A stretch of 64,000 nt of DNA, taken from positions 11,480,193 to 11,544,192 of the forward strand of contig SCHM01000001.1 of NCBI GenBank assembly GCA_004123355.1, written 5' to 3'. Both the position numbers and the translations under genes were made by a program. This document shows, piece after piece, positions 25,012 to 37,777 of the stretch (the first letter of the stretch is position 1; every line of letters starts with the position of its first letter). This DNA comes from Amphirosellinia nigrospora. Lineage: Eukaryota; Ascomycota; Sordariomycetes; Xylariales; Xylariaceae. The notes under the pieces were generated by a model that saw only the letters and a list, made by a program, of their open reading frames with translations, did no database searches and had not been told where the DNA came from.

Positions 25012-28000
25012 ATGGCGCAGAATCTAGACGCCATGGTGCCTCCTGCAGGCGTTCTAGATCCTCCTTGTATCGTCGGTATAGGTAGGTTTCCCAACACGGC
25101 ACAGTATCAAAACATATTTTGCTAAGGATACAAAAAATTAGGATGTCGCCTACCAGGCAGCATACGCTCTGCGCCGAGCTATGGATTTCTAGTACAGAAA
25201 AAATCGCTCAGGGCGTTGTCCTCCAGAAAGATTCAACATCGGGGGTTCTATCACCCTGACGGCAGCCGCCGTGCCGGGACCATAGATGCGGACGGCGGCT
25301 ACTTCATCGACGAGGATGTCAGGGAGTTCGAGAAAACTTCTTTAGCATAAATAATCTGGAGGCGAAATATGGTTAGTAAAAGTTGGCACCTCCTAAATTT
25401 ATCATGTGTGAAGTTCAAGTCTCATGATTAATTGTTAATCTCCGGTAGTGAGTCACTTAACGAATACATGATCCTCTGTACACTATTCCTGCTCCTCTCC
25501 AGATTTGGTCTCGAAGAGATGGACACCCCCTATTAAATCACAGATTGATTGGCCAACATAACTCGGTTCCTAACTGCAGCAAGTAGATGGATCCCAGCAA
25601 CGCAAGCTGTTAGAGGTCGTTGCGGAGTGTCTGGAAAATGCCGGTACGTCCCTAGAAGATATTTAGGGAGTAATACGGCCGTATATGTAGGGAACTTCAC
25701 TGTGGACTTCCAGTCCATGCAGACGAGAGACCCGATTACTCCACAGATACCATCCTACGGGCACTGTGACAGCTATTATGGCGAATCGGATCAGTCATAT
25801 TTTCAATCTACATGGTCCAGGTATTTGTCTTGTATTTCGTTTCACTAAGTACCCCAGAAAGCCGCCGTTACGTATTATACTATTTACCTGCGTACGGTAG
25901 TCTTTATGACGTACGAAACGCTTATGTTTTTCTAACTACCATTTCATTTAGTTTTACGTTGGATACGGCCTGCTCTTCCTCTCGTCTGTCTTCACACTGC
26001 TGTTGCTGCTTTGCAAAATGGAGAATGTGACGGAGCTATTGTCGCTGGTGCTAATCTCATCAACGGGATCGAGCAGCATATGGCAACAGTCAAAGGTGGG
26101 TGATATCGCCCACTTCAACGTGCCGCACATTTGACGCTGCCGCCGACGGTTATGGGAGAGCCGAGGCCGTGAGCGCTGTTTATCTGAAGCGGTTGTCCTC
26201 GGCGGTGAGGGACCGCCATCCCATTCGGGCAGTTATTCGGGGCACTGCTATCAATGCGTAAGCTAGGCCGAGTCTTTCCTGTCCTTGCGGTTATGATTTG
26301 GGATTCTCATGTTCAAGTATAGAAACGGCCGGACCCCTGGGATCATTCTGCCGAGTGCGGATCTGCAGGAAGCGGTGATTCGCAAGGCTTATCGTGCGGC
26401 AGGACTATCACCGGCCGATACCGACTACGTTGAATGCCACGGTACCGGCACCGCGGTTGGGGATCCAATCGAGGTCGATGGGATCTCGCGGTGTTTTGGC
26501 CTCAAGCGTGAACACCCATTATTGATCGGCGCTGTAGGTTCTGAGTCATGATGAAGATTTTTCTAGAGGAGATCTCAAGCTAACATGTTATGATTCGAAA
26601 AAGATCAAGCCGAACATCGGGCATAGCGAGGCTGCCAGTGCTCTCTCTGCTATAATCAAGGTCATACTGGCATTCGAGCACGGTAGCATCCCACCCACTC
26701 GTGGTCCTCGGAAATTGAATCCCAAGCGTGAGTGCGATCCAAGAAACAAAGTTAAAGGCTACCACGGGATACTGATTCATGACAGTTCCACTCGAATCTC
26801 TCAACATCAAGATCGTCACCGAACTGGAACGCTGGCCCCGCGACATACACAGAGCTAGCGTCAACGCTTTCGGATTCGGGGGAGCAAACGCTCACGCGAT
26901 ACTGGAGTCGTATGACAGTTATTGCAGGAATACAGTTTCTAAAGGCAACCTCACAGAAACCCATATCCAATGTAACAAGCACATTCTTCTGCCCTACTCC
27001 GCTGCAACGAGCAGAGCCTTGCTCCAGCGTAGAGAGCACGTGATCCGCGCTCTTGAGGATTATAAACCACAGATTAATGGTTTACAGAATCTAGCATATA
27101 CCCTCTGCGAGCGGAGGTCTCACTTCAAACACCGCGGTTTCGTGCTATGTGACAGCAGCGCGGACGTAGTCAGTAGCCAGCCAGATCAAAGCAGAGACCA
27201 GCCTTTGCCGATCGCATATATCTGCACGGGCCAAGGAGCGCAGTATCCGGGGATGGGAATTACTACTCTACGGTCCGCGTATTTGCAAGTACAATACGTT
27301 CCCTGGATGCTGTTTTGCAGAGCCTCCCCGTCCCCCTGAGACCTGACTGGACTCTCTCTGCGGCCATACAATCGCACGATGCCAGCGAAGTTCACAGTGT
27401 TGAGCGTAGCCAGCCCTCTGCACGGCCATCCAGATAGCGGTCATCGCCATGCTACGGAGCTGGAGCGTTGCCCCGGTCGCTACACTCGGCCACTCGTCGG
27501 AGAAATCGCGGCGGCGTACGCGGCGGACTTCTTACCGCTGGACAGGCTATCCTCGTGGCGTACTTTCGCGGGCTATGCCGTCAGGAAACTCCCTACGTCA
27601 GGCGGTATGATGGCCGTGGGGCTATCGGCCGAAACTGCCACGAGTCTCATTGCAGAGAAGGACCTCTCAGACAGCTTTGCGTCGCGTGTGTTAATTCGGA
27701 GGAGAGTGTTACCATCAGTGGCGATGCTGGCGCGATCCAGAAATTATTCCAGGATTTGAAGGGCGAGATGTTTGTCCGCGTGCTTGAGACGAACGGGCGC
27801 GGATATCACTCGCATCTAGTACGAGAAGTCGGGCCTTTATACCAAGAACTTCTCGATAGGCACGTTTTCACGGATAGGCGACGGAGCTCGCCCGAGTGCA
27901 AGCGAGGTCGAAATGATGAGTTCCGTGGTCAAAGTCCTGCGTATGTGAGGAGCGTGGATATTTACACAGTCTGCACATCGGAGTACTGGCGACTAAATCT

Positions 28001-31000
28001 CGAGAAGCCCGTCCAGTTCAACGGGCCATGCAGAAGCTATTGGCGGGCAGACAACTTCAGCTCATCGAAATCGGACCTCACGCTGCGCTGCGGAGCGCGG
28101 TAGAGCAGATCCGGAAGAAACTTGGTGTTGAGGATACTATGCCGTATGATCCCACGCTCCTCAGGGGTCGCGATGCGACGTCTGCATGATGTCGTTAGCT
28201 GGCAACTTATTTACCAACGGCCATGTTCTGAGCTGGCCGGCAGTGAACGGATGGTCCGACAACGATCTTGAGAGCCTTAAGACTCTCCACTCCCTACCCC
28301 CTATCCCTGGGATTACTCGGCGGGGCTCGTGTGGAACGAATCCCGCCCCAGCAGAGAGCTACGCAACCGCGTACACCCAGACACGAGCTCCTGGGGTCCA
28401 TGCAGTTGGCTGGCAACGGTATCGAGCTCTCCTGGCGCAATATCCTGAGGCTCGATGAGGTACCCTGGATCCGCGACCACAAGGTCGAAGCACAGATTGT
28501 GTTCCCGGCGGCGGGTATCTCTCGATGGCGATGGAAGCCATGGCCCAGGCCTGCAACTTTGACAGTTGGTGCCTGGTACGATATTCTGTTTCCGAGACGT
28601 CAACTTCATGACGGCATTCGTCATCGAAGAAGGGTCTGGTGCGCAAGTCGCTGAGCTACACACCACCGTGGCGCCAAGGAAGATCTCGACATCTTCGAGA
28701 TCAACTATTTGGTACGATTTTCTATCTCTTCGTGGCTGGCGATGTTTCGACTCTGCACTGCTCGGGCAGCATCCGCGTAAACAGAGAGGACGGAGATGCC
28801 TCGCTATTCTCTGACGTTGAAGGTAGACGACTCAACTGGATACGAGACATTTGCCACGGAGAAGTGGTATGCAAAGCTGAGAGAGAGGGTCTATGTTTTG
28901 GCCCTGAGTTCCAATCCTTGGCCAGCATAAGAACTGATAGCAGCCGCATCCATACCTCGTCTATGCAACGACCACCTTAATCCAAAGACAAAGCCAAACC
29001 CACGTCAAAACATCCGAGGCTCGTTACAATGTCGGCGTTACCGTACTCGACGCCTGTATCCAGGCCCCCATCATGGGCGGCACTGCAGGAACATCAACGA
29101 CCTCGAAGCATATCTCCCCACATTCATCCCTCGATGCATCGTCAGAGCGCCTGATATGCATAGCGTTTGGTCAGAAAGCCATGATTCACGCCAGAGCTCG
29201 GACGACGGGTCCGGGGACTGCAGAAGTCGATAGCACTATCTACGACAGTCGGGAACGCCCATCATCCATTTCGCAGAAGTCCGTTTAGCGCGCTATAACG
29301 CCAGCGCGGGCTCCCAGACAGAAGAAATAGGCGAAGGCGATCTAGCTCTACAGCGTCATCCATGTCTCCGAGTCTGCTGGGAGCCGGACGTCTCGCGCCT
29401 CGAGCCTGAGAATGAGCTTCCACTTCGCAAATACCTCTCAAGGGAGAGACTGCATCTGGAAGACATGCCTGGATTTAAAGGCGACGCTGTGCTTGGTGTA
29501 TTACTAAAGCTTGCCGGCCATAGGAACCCCCGGTTGAATATTCTTGAGATCTCTTCCAAGCCGTCGACTCATGCCGCTGACTTCAGGGCAGTGCTGGGAA
29601 AAGATACGGCCTTTCCACGATGTAACTCTTGGGATATCGGGAGTTGGGAAGAGGATGGGACAATACGTATCTCGAGTGGTGACATGAAGCAGTTTGATGT
29701 TGTCATACTTTCTGAAGTGAGTCTTCTCCCCGCGGCATTTAAGACCTAAGTCCCACTAACGAGGCGATTCATTCTCCTGGTCAGCCGGTAATCACGTCCT
29801 CTCAGCAACTTTTACTACATGAAATTTGCACCTTGATTGCCCCTGATGGCATAGGTATCATCAAATCTACGGACGCCGGGTGCGAAATCTTCCAAATAGA
29901 TGGATTTCGGCAGGTCATTGCTGATTCTGAATGGCGCATGCTGATCCCATCCATGATGCGCATGGTTTCCATGGACGCGAGTTCTTGATTCTGGTATGTA
30001 GTTCTCAATCCCGTCCACAAACGCCGGGTATGTTAAGTTTGAAGCACTGATCCGAATGACAGGTCAACAAGCCGTCTGACAACATACGCGCGTTCTCCGC
30101 CTACCTCACAGGCTACCTCGCCGACGAGCTGGAAGCCGCAAGCGTGAACGTGATAGCTCTAAGCGAATTGAGTAGCTTTCAGATCACCAGAGAGACCGCA
30201 TGCATCTCGCTACTCGAGGCGGAGCAAGTATTCCTGGCCACTATGACCACGGAGGAGATGGACTACCTCCGAAGCATCATCCTTGCCACCTCCAACATCG
30301 TGTGGATTACTGGCTCGGCACTGCTCGGGGAAGAGGAGGCAAACCCGGACCTCGCACTGATTCCCGGCTTATCGCGCACCATGATGCTCGAGCAGCCGCT
30401 GCTACGGTTTTCCGTCCTGGATATCGGCCGGACGCTCGAGCGCGGAGGCCATAGCGGAAATATGGCTCAGTCTATCTGTGCCTCCATGATCAAGTGCATG
30501 GCATCCCACGGCGATCGCGATGATAAGGAGTTCGTCTTGGCCGAGTCCCTTCTTTACATCAGCCGGTTTGTTCCAGATACAAAGATGAATGAGCTGTTTG
30601 GCTACCATCTCGGGTCCCAGGGTCAGCGAAAGCCCCGTGTGAAGTCTCTTGCCGAAGCTTCTCCAGCGCAGCTACGTGTTGGCGCAGCCGGGCAGACGGA
30701 GTTAATACATTTCCAGGAACTGTGTGAGCCACCGACGGGTCCGCCGCCAGCAGGGTTCATTGACGTCCGCTTGAAGGCAGTGGGAATAAACGCCAAGGAC
30801 ATATATACCATGACGGGGAGGATCGAGACCCGCCACGGCACGCTCTGTAACGAGGTCTCAGGTGTTGTTGAAGCTGTTGGGCCTGGGTCGGGTGGTGACA
30901 TTTCGCCTGGTGACCGCGTTATAGTCTTAGCACCGCTGCATTTCCGTACGACTGAGCGCGTGCCTGAATGGACTGTATACAAGATGCTCCCCACGGAAAG

Positions 31001-33127
31001 TTTCTCCACAATGGTGGGTCTCCCGGTGGCTTATACGACAGCACTGTACGCACTCGAGGACTGCGCGCACCTAAAGTCCGGTGAGACTGTCTTGATCCAC
31101 GCTGGAGCTGGCGCCGTAGGGATCGCGGCCATCACGCTCGCCCAGCACCTAGGGGCGACTATTTACACGACCGTCAGCTCACAGCACAAACGCGACTTTC
31201 TTGTCAATAAGTTGGGCATCCCAGCGAGTCGCATCTTCCAATCAAGAGACACATCATTTGTAGCCGACATCGCAAAAACTACCGGGGGTCGTGGGGTAGA
31301 CGTCATTCTAAACTCTCTGCCGGGTGACCTGATGCACGAGAGCTGGGGGTGCATAGCGAACTTTGGTCGGTTTGTCGAGATCGGGAAACGCGACCTCCTC
31401 GAGGCGGGAAAGCTCGATATGCGTGTGTTTCTGCGCAACGCGACGTTCAGGGCGTTTGATCTCAGTGACCTGCATTATGACGATGGTGGCCAGCACAGAT
31501 CCATCCTTATCAGGTGAGAGATAATTCCTTGCAGCGTGTCTAACCGCTCTCATTTCTGTTACTAACGGGTCTTTGTTGCGTCTAGAAAAATGCAGCGGGT
31601 TCTTGAGATGTTTCGATCTGGCGACTTAAGGCCCATCCCAACTACAGTCTTTGACATCGCCAATACTATACCGGCATATCGCTACTTCTCGACGAAGGAC
31701 CGCATTGGAAAAGTCGTGATATCCCTTGAAGACCCCTCGAGCCAAATTACGGTAAATAGAGTTCGCTGATTTTAAATCCTGATCTTCAAGGAGCGATCGC
31801 TAACTTGTAGTGATGAAAATTCAGGTAACGCCACCCAGCTACCAATCAGTATTCGATCCAGATAAGGTGTATCTACTCATCGGGTGCCTTGGCGGCCTAG
31901 GGAGGAGTTTAACAAGATGGATGATGGCGCGAGGCGCTCGGTATTTCGTCTTTATGGGACGGTCTGGCTGTCAAAAGCCCGAGGCAAGAAGCTTGGTTTC
32001 CCGAATTCGAGATGCGGGCGGATCGCCACCGTTGTCGCTGGCGATGTATCCAATACCCCTGATGTGGCTGCCGCTGTCAGTGCTTGTCGCGCTTTGCGCC
32101 CGTCGATAGGCGGTGTCGTCCAGGCTGCTATGGGCTTCACGAGGCAATTTTCTCCAACAGTAGGTGGTTATGACTGTTTTGCCCTTTCTTCTTATCTTTC
32201 CTGGTTTGTCTGGTTGCTAAACTCCGTTGATCTAGTGTCTCACGCAGCCTGGCATAAGGCAGTACACCCGAAATGGCGCGGTTCTTGGAATCTTCATACG
32301 GAGCTCCTGGGAAAACACGACGTTGACTTCTTTCTCATGATGTCTTCCGTATCCGGCAGCGTGGGTACAGCCACCGAGAGCAACTACTGCGCAGCAAACA
32401 GCTTCCTCGATGCATTTGCGCGGTGGCAGCGCCAACAAGGCGTGCCCTCGGTCTCTGTCGGGCTGGGAATGATATCAGACGTGGGATATCTGCACGAGAA
32501 CCCGGGGATTGAAGCCCTCCTCCTCAGAAAGGGAATTCAGCCGCTAAATGAGGCAGAATTCCTGCGCATCATAGATCTTGCGGTATCCACTGCGACAGCG
32601 AAACTGCAAAATCAGGGGACGCCCATATTCTGACCGGCCTTGAGCCATTTGGGCTCCGCAGGCTAATGACGAAGGGGTTTGAGGTGGATAATGATACGCT
32701 TCGAGACCCTCGAACGGCGCTCATCTCGGCTGCGCTGATGGCGGAGCAGGAGAAGAGGAACGCATCGGGAAGGGGGACCTATAAGCTGGGCCTACGCGAA
32801 AACGTGCCCGAATGGTTGAAGTCCGTCCCAGAACCAATCTCAAGTGTGTTACTGCAAGCTATTTCAAGCGGCGAGCAAGTACGCGACGCCTTGCTTGAAC
32901 TCGTTCTCAAGCGGTTTTCGGACCTGGTGCTTCTTCCTTTGGACCAGATGGACAAGACAAAACCCCTGTCGCAGTACGGCATGGATAGCTTGATCGCGGC
33001 AGAGTTCCGCGCCTGGTTTTGGAGAATGCTGAAGGTCGATGTACCGTTCCTCACGCTGTTGAGTCCTACCAAAAACCTGATGACGTTAGCGAGCCTGGCG
33101 GAAGCAGAACTAGTTTCTAAATGCTAG
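25012..33127 (+). CDS. Highly reducing type I polyketide synthase (KS-AT-DH-MT-ER-KR-ACP), frame broken many times
   Basis: Iterative synthase building a reduced polyketide from malonyl-CoA. KS about 25012-26930: active-site [23 protein letters not shown] and [13 protein letters not shown] (Cys-His-His), ending [18 protein letters not shown] about 27210-28170: [11 protein letters not shown] and GHSSG. DH about 28380-29300: [15 protein letters not shown], with Ala where the family usually has Gly (HxxxGxxxxP). MT-like about 29470-30000: [16 protein letters not shown] replaces the Gly-rich SAM loop, so it is probably inactive. ER about 30690-31520: [18 protein letters not shown] in a 457-codon open frame. 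KR about 31840-32630: [19 protein letters not shown] and Tyr in [13 protein letters not shown] about 32880-33120: [12 protein letters not shown]. No thioesterase follows, so release is by an unseen partner. Introns include 25082-25141 and one ending at 26321. More than a dozen one-base frame losses occur (for example 25340 in an A run, 25590, 25662, 25733, 32022, 32615). Either assembly error or a decaying gene. Confidence 0.93.
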
Positions 33128-33614
33128 GTACTTTGTTCTACAGTGGATTAAAAACTTGAGGTCGTATTTGTTGCATTCATAGGACTATGCTCAAGGTACG
33201 TGACTTAAGGACTTTAGTTGCGAAGTTCCAAAGCACCGTCATGAGCTAGGCTAGTCTAAATATAGGATATATCAGCCTTTCAAAGTTCAAGTAACAGTAT
33301 ATCACTTGAAAGAGGGATTTCTCATACGTACCAATACAACTAGGTTTTAGACCGAGAACCATGTAGGTATATAATCATGAATGTAACTCTGTACGAGGGC
33401 TCAGCTTTGAAGCCTAGCCACGCATATGCTGATCATCTAAAACAGCTATACGAAAGTGAGACTGGCCAGCCAGATTTGCGAACTAGAACTCTCCGATATA
33501 TCGGACTAGGTGGACAAGAACCTATAACCCACATCCCATTAATGCTGTAGAAGCTCATTGCAATTCACATAACTTTCTAGTGAAGTTAACTGTATTTAAA
33601 GTATATCGCGCTGA
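33128..33614. other. Intergenic between convergent polyketide synthase and M14 peptidase
   Basis: AT-rich 3' flank of both genes. Nothing coding and no repeat is recognised. Confidence 0.5.
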
Positions 33615-35430
33615 CTAAAGTTCGTCTGGCCGGTCCCTTCGAGCTGGCGTTGATAGCACCCTGAAGATAGGGTACTCGTCGCCCGTCTGCACCGGCACGA
33701 GATTAAATCGGACGTATGAATCAATATTCTCTGGCTCGAGTGTGACAAAAGCTAGCGCCGCGTTCTTCTGTCTCGTACTAATTCGAAAACTCCCGGAGGG
33801 AAGGCGCACCTCTTTTTGATATGGTTCTGTGGTCACAGTGACTTGAATCGCGCCCTCGTAGTATGCCCTCGCCGGGGATGCTGATGTTATTCGCAGAGCT
33901 TCGACGGTCCCACGATATTCGTCAGCAAGAGTTTCGACAATGACGCCAGACTCGTTAAGACGAACGGCAAGGTCTGACCACGTTCGCGGAATCAAGTACG
34001 CTTCCGGGCGTGTCCTAGTGAGATTCGCGACAGTTGGCGTCGTACTGAGCCAGTTAGTAGAGAGTTGTACCAAACTGCCGTTTGTCACATCAATGAATGA
34101 CACAGATCGGCTAGTGGGATTCCGATAGTCAGTGACGACGATGTCGTCATCATTGGCGATAAAATCCTCAATCGCGTTTTCAACCTATAACGGTTGAGCT
34201 GGTATCGTGCACAAATTTAGCCAAGAAAAAGCCTTACCGTAGAATAAACCTCCTCGAAGTTCTCAAGGGCAATATCCAAGATAGCAGACACCATCGTTAG
34301 TGCTGTCGATACACGCCGCTGGAAGTGCTGATCGGCGAGACGAATGCCACGGACTTCATTGAGAATGGCTATCGACTGCATCAAGCCATAGCTATTACGC
34401 CCGGCTTTTGCATCGCTTCCAGCCTCCGCAAGTGTGATCCCTGGAGTATTGTTCAATGCTAGGGTGAAGTATGACTCCCATCGAAAACCGGCTGCTTCGA
34501 GTCGTTTCGCAATCCCAGAGGCAAAAAGTGTCTCGGAGATATTCCGGATGTCCTTGTGCGTATTTAGGTTCTTGCCAGGTGCGATCAGTGCATCCACTTG
34601 AATGGTTATCATCAGCGGATTATATAGCAATAATGAGATCAGAAAATTCCTTACTGCCATGCTTGTAGCGGCCGTCTATTAGCCGAGTCCCAGTGAATTC
34701 ATGCATATCAACAGTGATATGAGGCGAGAACGAGCTCAACAGCTTTGATACCGCGGGACTGATGCCGAGCCAGCTTTGTGTGCTCGCGATTGGGGTCCAA
34801 GTTCGAAGCAAGGTCGCGTTGGAAATACGCCACACCATCAGGGTTATAGCGGGAAACAGGAGGATATCCATCCTACTAAGAAGTGATCTTGTCCAAGTCT
34901 CGTTCGCTTCTAACTTCCCAAGCAAAGCTAACACGGCCTGGTCGCCAGCCGGCTCGTTCCCATGAACTCCGCCTTGAATCCAGGCGCGGAGCTTTTTGCC
35001 ATCCCTATTACCCAATGCTTGCGGAACTTCAGATAAGTATACATACGGGAATAGACGTCCTTCTTCAGAAGCGAACTCGGCTTGGTGGTAGTCAACCCAG
35101 TCATTTTTAGCAGCCATAAATAGCAGAAATGAGTCTGCCGGGCCGAGTCAGCCAATGTTTAATAAAAATCATGAAATGAGTTTACGCACCGAGGGTTTTA
35201 TAATCAGTTGGGCCGTCTGTGCCATTACTGAATCCTTCTAGCACAGTTCGCGGTGCGATGAAAGCCGGAGAGAGGAGTACGTCATTGGTATCCGGGAAAT
35301 GCGCCGCTACGAGCTCCTCATCCTTCTCTACGGGAGCATGGTTTTCTCCGTATTGACTTGCGCTGACTTGTGAGAGCCAGGCTTGAATTATCGGGAGAAT
35401 CGCCAATCGGGCAAGATTTCGAAGCATCAT
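33615..35430 (-). CDS. Secreted M14-family zinc metallocarboxypeptidase-like protein
   Basis: Fungal extracellular M14-type metallopeptidase. Exon 1 (35430-35190) encodes a signal peptide ([20 protein letters not shown]) and a propeptide-like segment. Exon 2 from 35134 has the zinc-ligand motif [17 protein letters not shown] (His and Glu of HxxE), then [20 protein letters not shown] (substrate-carboxylate region) and [19 protein letters not shown] with the third zinc His. Exon 3 begins [12 protein letters not shown]. The final exon starts [17 protein letters not shown] and runs to the stop at 33615. The chain is about 580 residues with a C-terminal beta-rich extension after the catalytic core. 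Two one-base losses lie in exon 2, near 34853 (C run before CGCTATAACCC) and near 34760, so the protein is intact only if these are errors. It is convergent with the polyketide synthase and may simply border the cluster. Confidence 0.88.
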
Positions 35431-35560
35431 GGTGACAAGTGATGCTCCTCAAGTTCGGCTGACTATTTTGATTGTGAAACAAGGTACTTATTTATCGTAC
35501 ACCTCTTGTGGCTTGAAAATACGCAACATTGCACATTAATTGGCTCATGTGGCGGTGCTT

Positions 35561-35567
35561 TGACTCA
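35561..35567 (+). promoter_or_regulatory. CPC1/Gcn4-type box TGACTCA (distal)
   Basis: A perfect palindromic Gcn4/CPC1 heptamer 521 bases before the reductase start, within TTTGACTCATGACG. It lies closer to the M14 peptidase start (about 130 bases from 35430), so either gene could use it. Confidence 0.45.
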
Positions 35568-35976
35568 TGACGATAATTTTTGGAGTAGGTATTGGCATCA
35601 ATATGCAGTTGCGCACTACTTAACATAAACAGCCTGGCAGAGTGAGTTTGACTTGACAACATGGGAGATTTACAGAGACACTATTGAGTATAGCTGTTGA
35701 TAGTGTCGTTAATCAGGAGGGCGCTAAGGCACGGTACGGGCTACAGTCCTAAATACAGTGCCAATTTATGAAAAATGACGGTGCCAGGCATTAGACATTA
35801 ACACGACTGCATGTAAAGATCATATCATGCAACCGACGACGTTAAGTATGAGTAACCCTATTAGACCAAAACCTTATGATGGCGTGTGCACACTGGTTTG
35901 GTTACGATGGAATTTTGGTGTTTTGACGGGTTGCGAGATTCGGAGCTATAGAAGGCCGTGCCACTACCATCTTTTT

Positions 35977-35983
35977 TGACTCA
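35977..35983 (+). promoter_or_regulatory. CPC1/Gcn4-type box TGACTCA (proximal)
   Basis: A perfect heptamer about 105 bases upstream of the gamma-glutamyl phosphate reductase ATG. Amino-acid biosynthetic genes of filamentous fungi are commonly under CPC1/CpcA cross-pathway control through this element, and its position fits an activator site. Binding is inferred. Confidence 0.6.
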
Positions 35984-36087
35984 GCCGACTCCGGCCTTCG
36001 CCTGACATCTACAACACAGACAATACCTACTTTCGTTATATCCTATCTTCTGGGCAACGGTCGGGTTCTATTCACAGAGAGCGCAAA

Positions 36088-37545
36088 ATGTCGTTAACTA
36101 GCGCATCGCCGAAAGAGGCCGCCGAACAGGCCAAGGACGCCTCACACATTCTCGCCACTCTCCCCGCAGCAGCGAGAAACGATGCATTGACAGCTATCCA
36201 TGCCGCGCTCGAGGAGGCCAGAGATGACATCCTCGCCGCAAATGCTCGAGACCTCGAGTCTGCGCGTCAGGCTGCCGAAAGTGGCCAATTGAGCCAGAGC
36301 TTAGTGTCAAGATTAGACCTGGGGAAGAAGGGCAAGTGGGAAGATATGCTGAAGGGGATCTTGGATGTACGAGAGCTCGAAGACCCAGGTGTGTCTGGAC
36401 ATTCCATCCATTGACGTCTGAGCTAACTGCTATGTAGTTGGTCAGATAACACTACGAACTAAGCTTGACGATGGCTTGGAATTAACACGGGTTACCTGCC
36501 CGATTGGTGTGCTGCTCATCATATTTGAAGCCCGCCCTGAGGTTATCGCCAACATCGCATCTCTTGCTGTCAAGTCGGGTAATGCAGCGATATTGAAAGG
36601 TAACACTTGTCTATCTCGCTATGCGCTTTTAGATTCTGAACTCGCTGACTCGTGAATAGGAGGCAAGGAGTCAACCGAGTCTTTTATCGCCATTTCTAAA
36701 GTCATCTCTGCAGCGTTAGAGAAGACCCAGGTTCCTAACAATGCCATCCAATTGGTTACCACAAGGGACGTGATCCCTCAACTGCTAGATCTAGATCAAT
36801 TCATTGACCTCGTCATCCCGCGAGGATCAAATGAACTAGTCCGCTACATCAAGTCCAATACCAAGATCCCGGTCCTAGGACACGCAGATGGTCTTTGCTC
36901 TATATTCCTTGAGCAGTCTGCGGACCCCAAGATGGCTGCCGAAGTTATAGTTGACTCAAAGACGAGTTATCCGGCAGCGTGCAACAGCTTAGAAACCCTC
37001 CTTGTCCAGCATTCTGCGATTGAAAGTCACCTCCCTACCGTAGCCGACGCCTTGATCGCGAAGGGAGTAGTCCTTCGCTGTGACAAGTCGACCAAGGCAT
37101 TCCTCACTGGCAAGCTGTCGTCGGAGTCATCAACCAAACTAGAGAAGCGACAGACGCAGACTTCGACACAGAATTCCTCAGCCTGACGCTGGCCGTGAAG
37201 GCTGTTGCGGACATTGACGAGGCAATCACACACATCAACATCCACGGCTCTAAACACACAGACGCGATCCTGACATCATCATCGGATCTGGCAGAGAAGT
37301 TCATGTCGAGTGTAGACGCGGCAGGAGTTTACTGGAATGCATCCACGCGCTTTGCCGATGGAATGCGGTATGGCTTCGGTACTGAGGTCGGCATCAGCAC
37401 CAACAAGATCCACTCCAGAGGCCCCGTGGGCTTGGAGGGCCTAATGATATATAAGTACAAGATACGAGGTCAGGGTCATGTGACAGCTGTGTACGGAGAG
37501 GGCGAGGGGAAGAAGAGTTTTAAACATGAGAGATTGCCGCTGTAA
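36088..37545 (+). CDS. pro2: Gamma-glutamyl phosphate reductase (proline biosynthesis), one frameshift
   Basis: Reduces gamma-glutamyl phosphate to glutamate semialdehyde with NADPH, the second step of proline synthesis from glutamate (yeast Pro2, bacterial ProA). Exons are 36088-36388, 36438-36599 and 36660-37545, with clean GT-AG introns in phase. The N-terminus [20 protein letters not shown] and the block [20 protein letters not shown] are family signatures. [18 protein letters not shown] forms the cofactor-binding part across intron 2. The catalytic cysteine is in [32 protein letters not shown] and [18 protein letters not shown] are the conserved C-terminal blocks. A single base is missing near 37127, between LSSE and [14 protein letters not shown]; otherwise the roughly 450-residue protein is complete. 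Because proline synthesis is normally indispensable on minimal medium, this break is good evidence for sequence error rather than gene loss. Two TGACTCA boxes lie upstream. Confidence 0.96.
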
Positions 37546-37777
37546 ATCATTTTGAAACGTTTAGGCGTTATAGAAAGTTGGAAAAGAAAATTCTAGCTTC
37601 TACCGATTCCATGAAAGTCAAATTCACGATGGTCTCAATATGTCGCTACGGAGTCGGCACATTGTCTTCGCTACTCTAGATACCCCACAATTCGCCGCAT
37701 TGAAGCCATCCCACACATTGAGTGCTTGAACACCTGGAGTAGCCTATCTTAGTCACGTACTAACATTAGTTTGAAAT

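Larger units (their letters stand above)
35431..36087. promoter_or_regulatory. Divergent promoter of M14 peptidase and gamma-glutamyl phosphate reductase
   Basis: A 657-base divergent intergenic region that holds two perfect TGACTCA boxes (listed separately). No frame is supported. The reductase leader is short, with ACAACACAGACAATACC before the start. Confidence 0.55.

Noticed and set aside
28294-28666. Overlapping minus-strand frames across the DH region of the polyketide synthase
   Set aside because: They arise because the sense frame is GC-rich and lacks antisense stops. The DH motif is on the plus strand.
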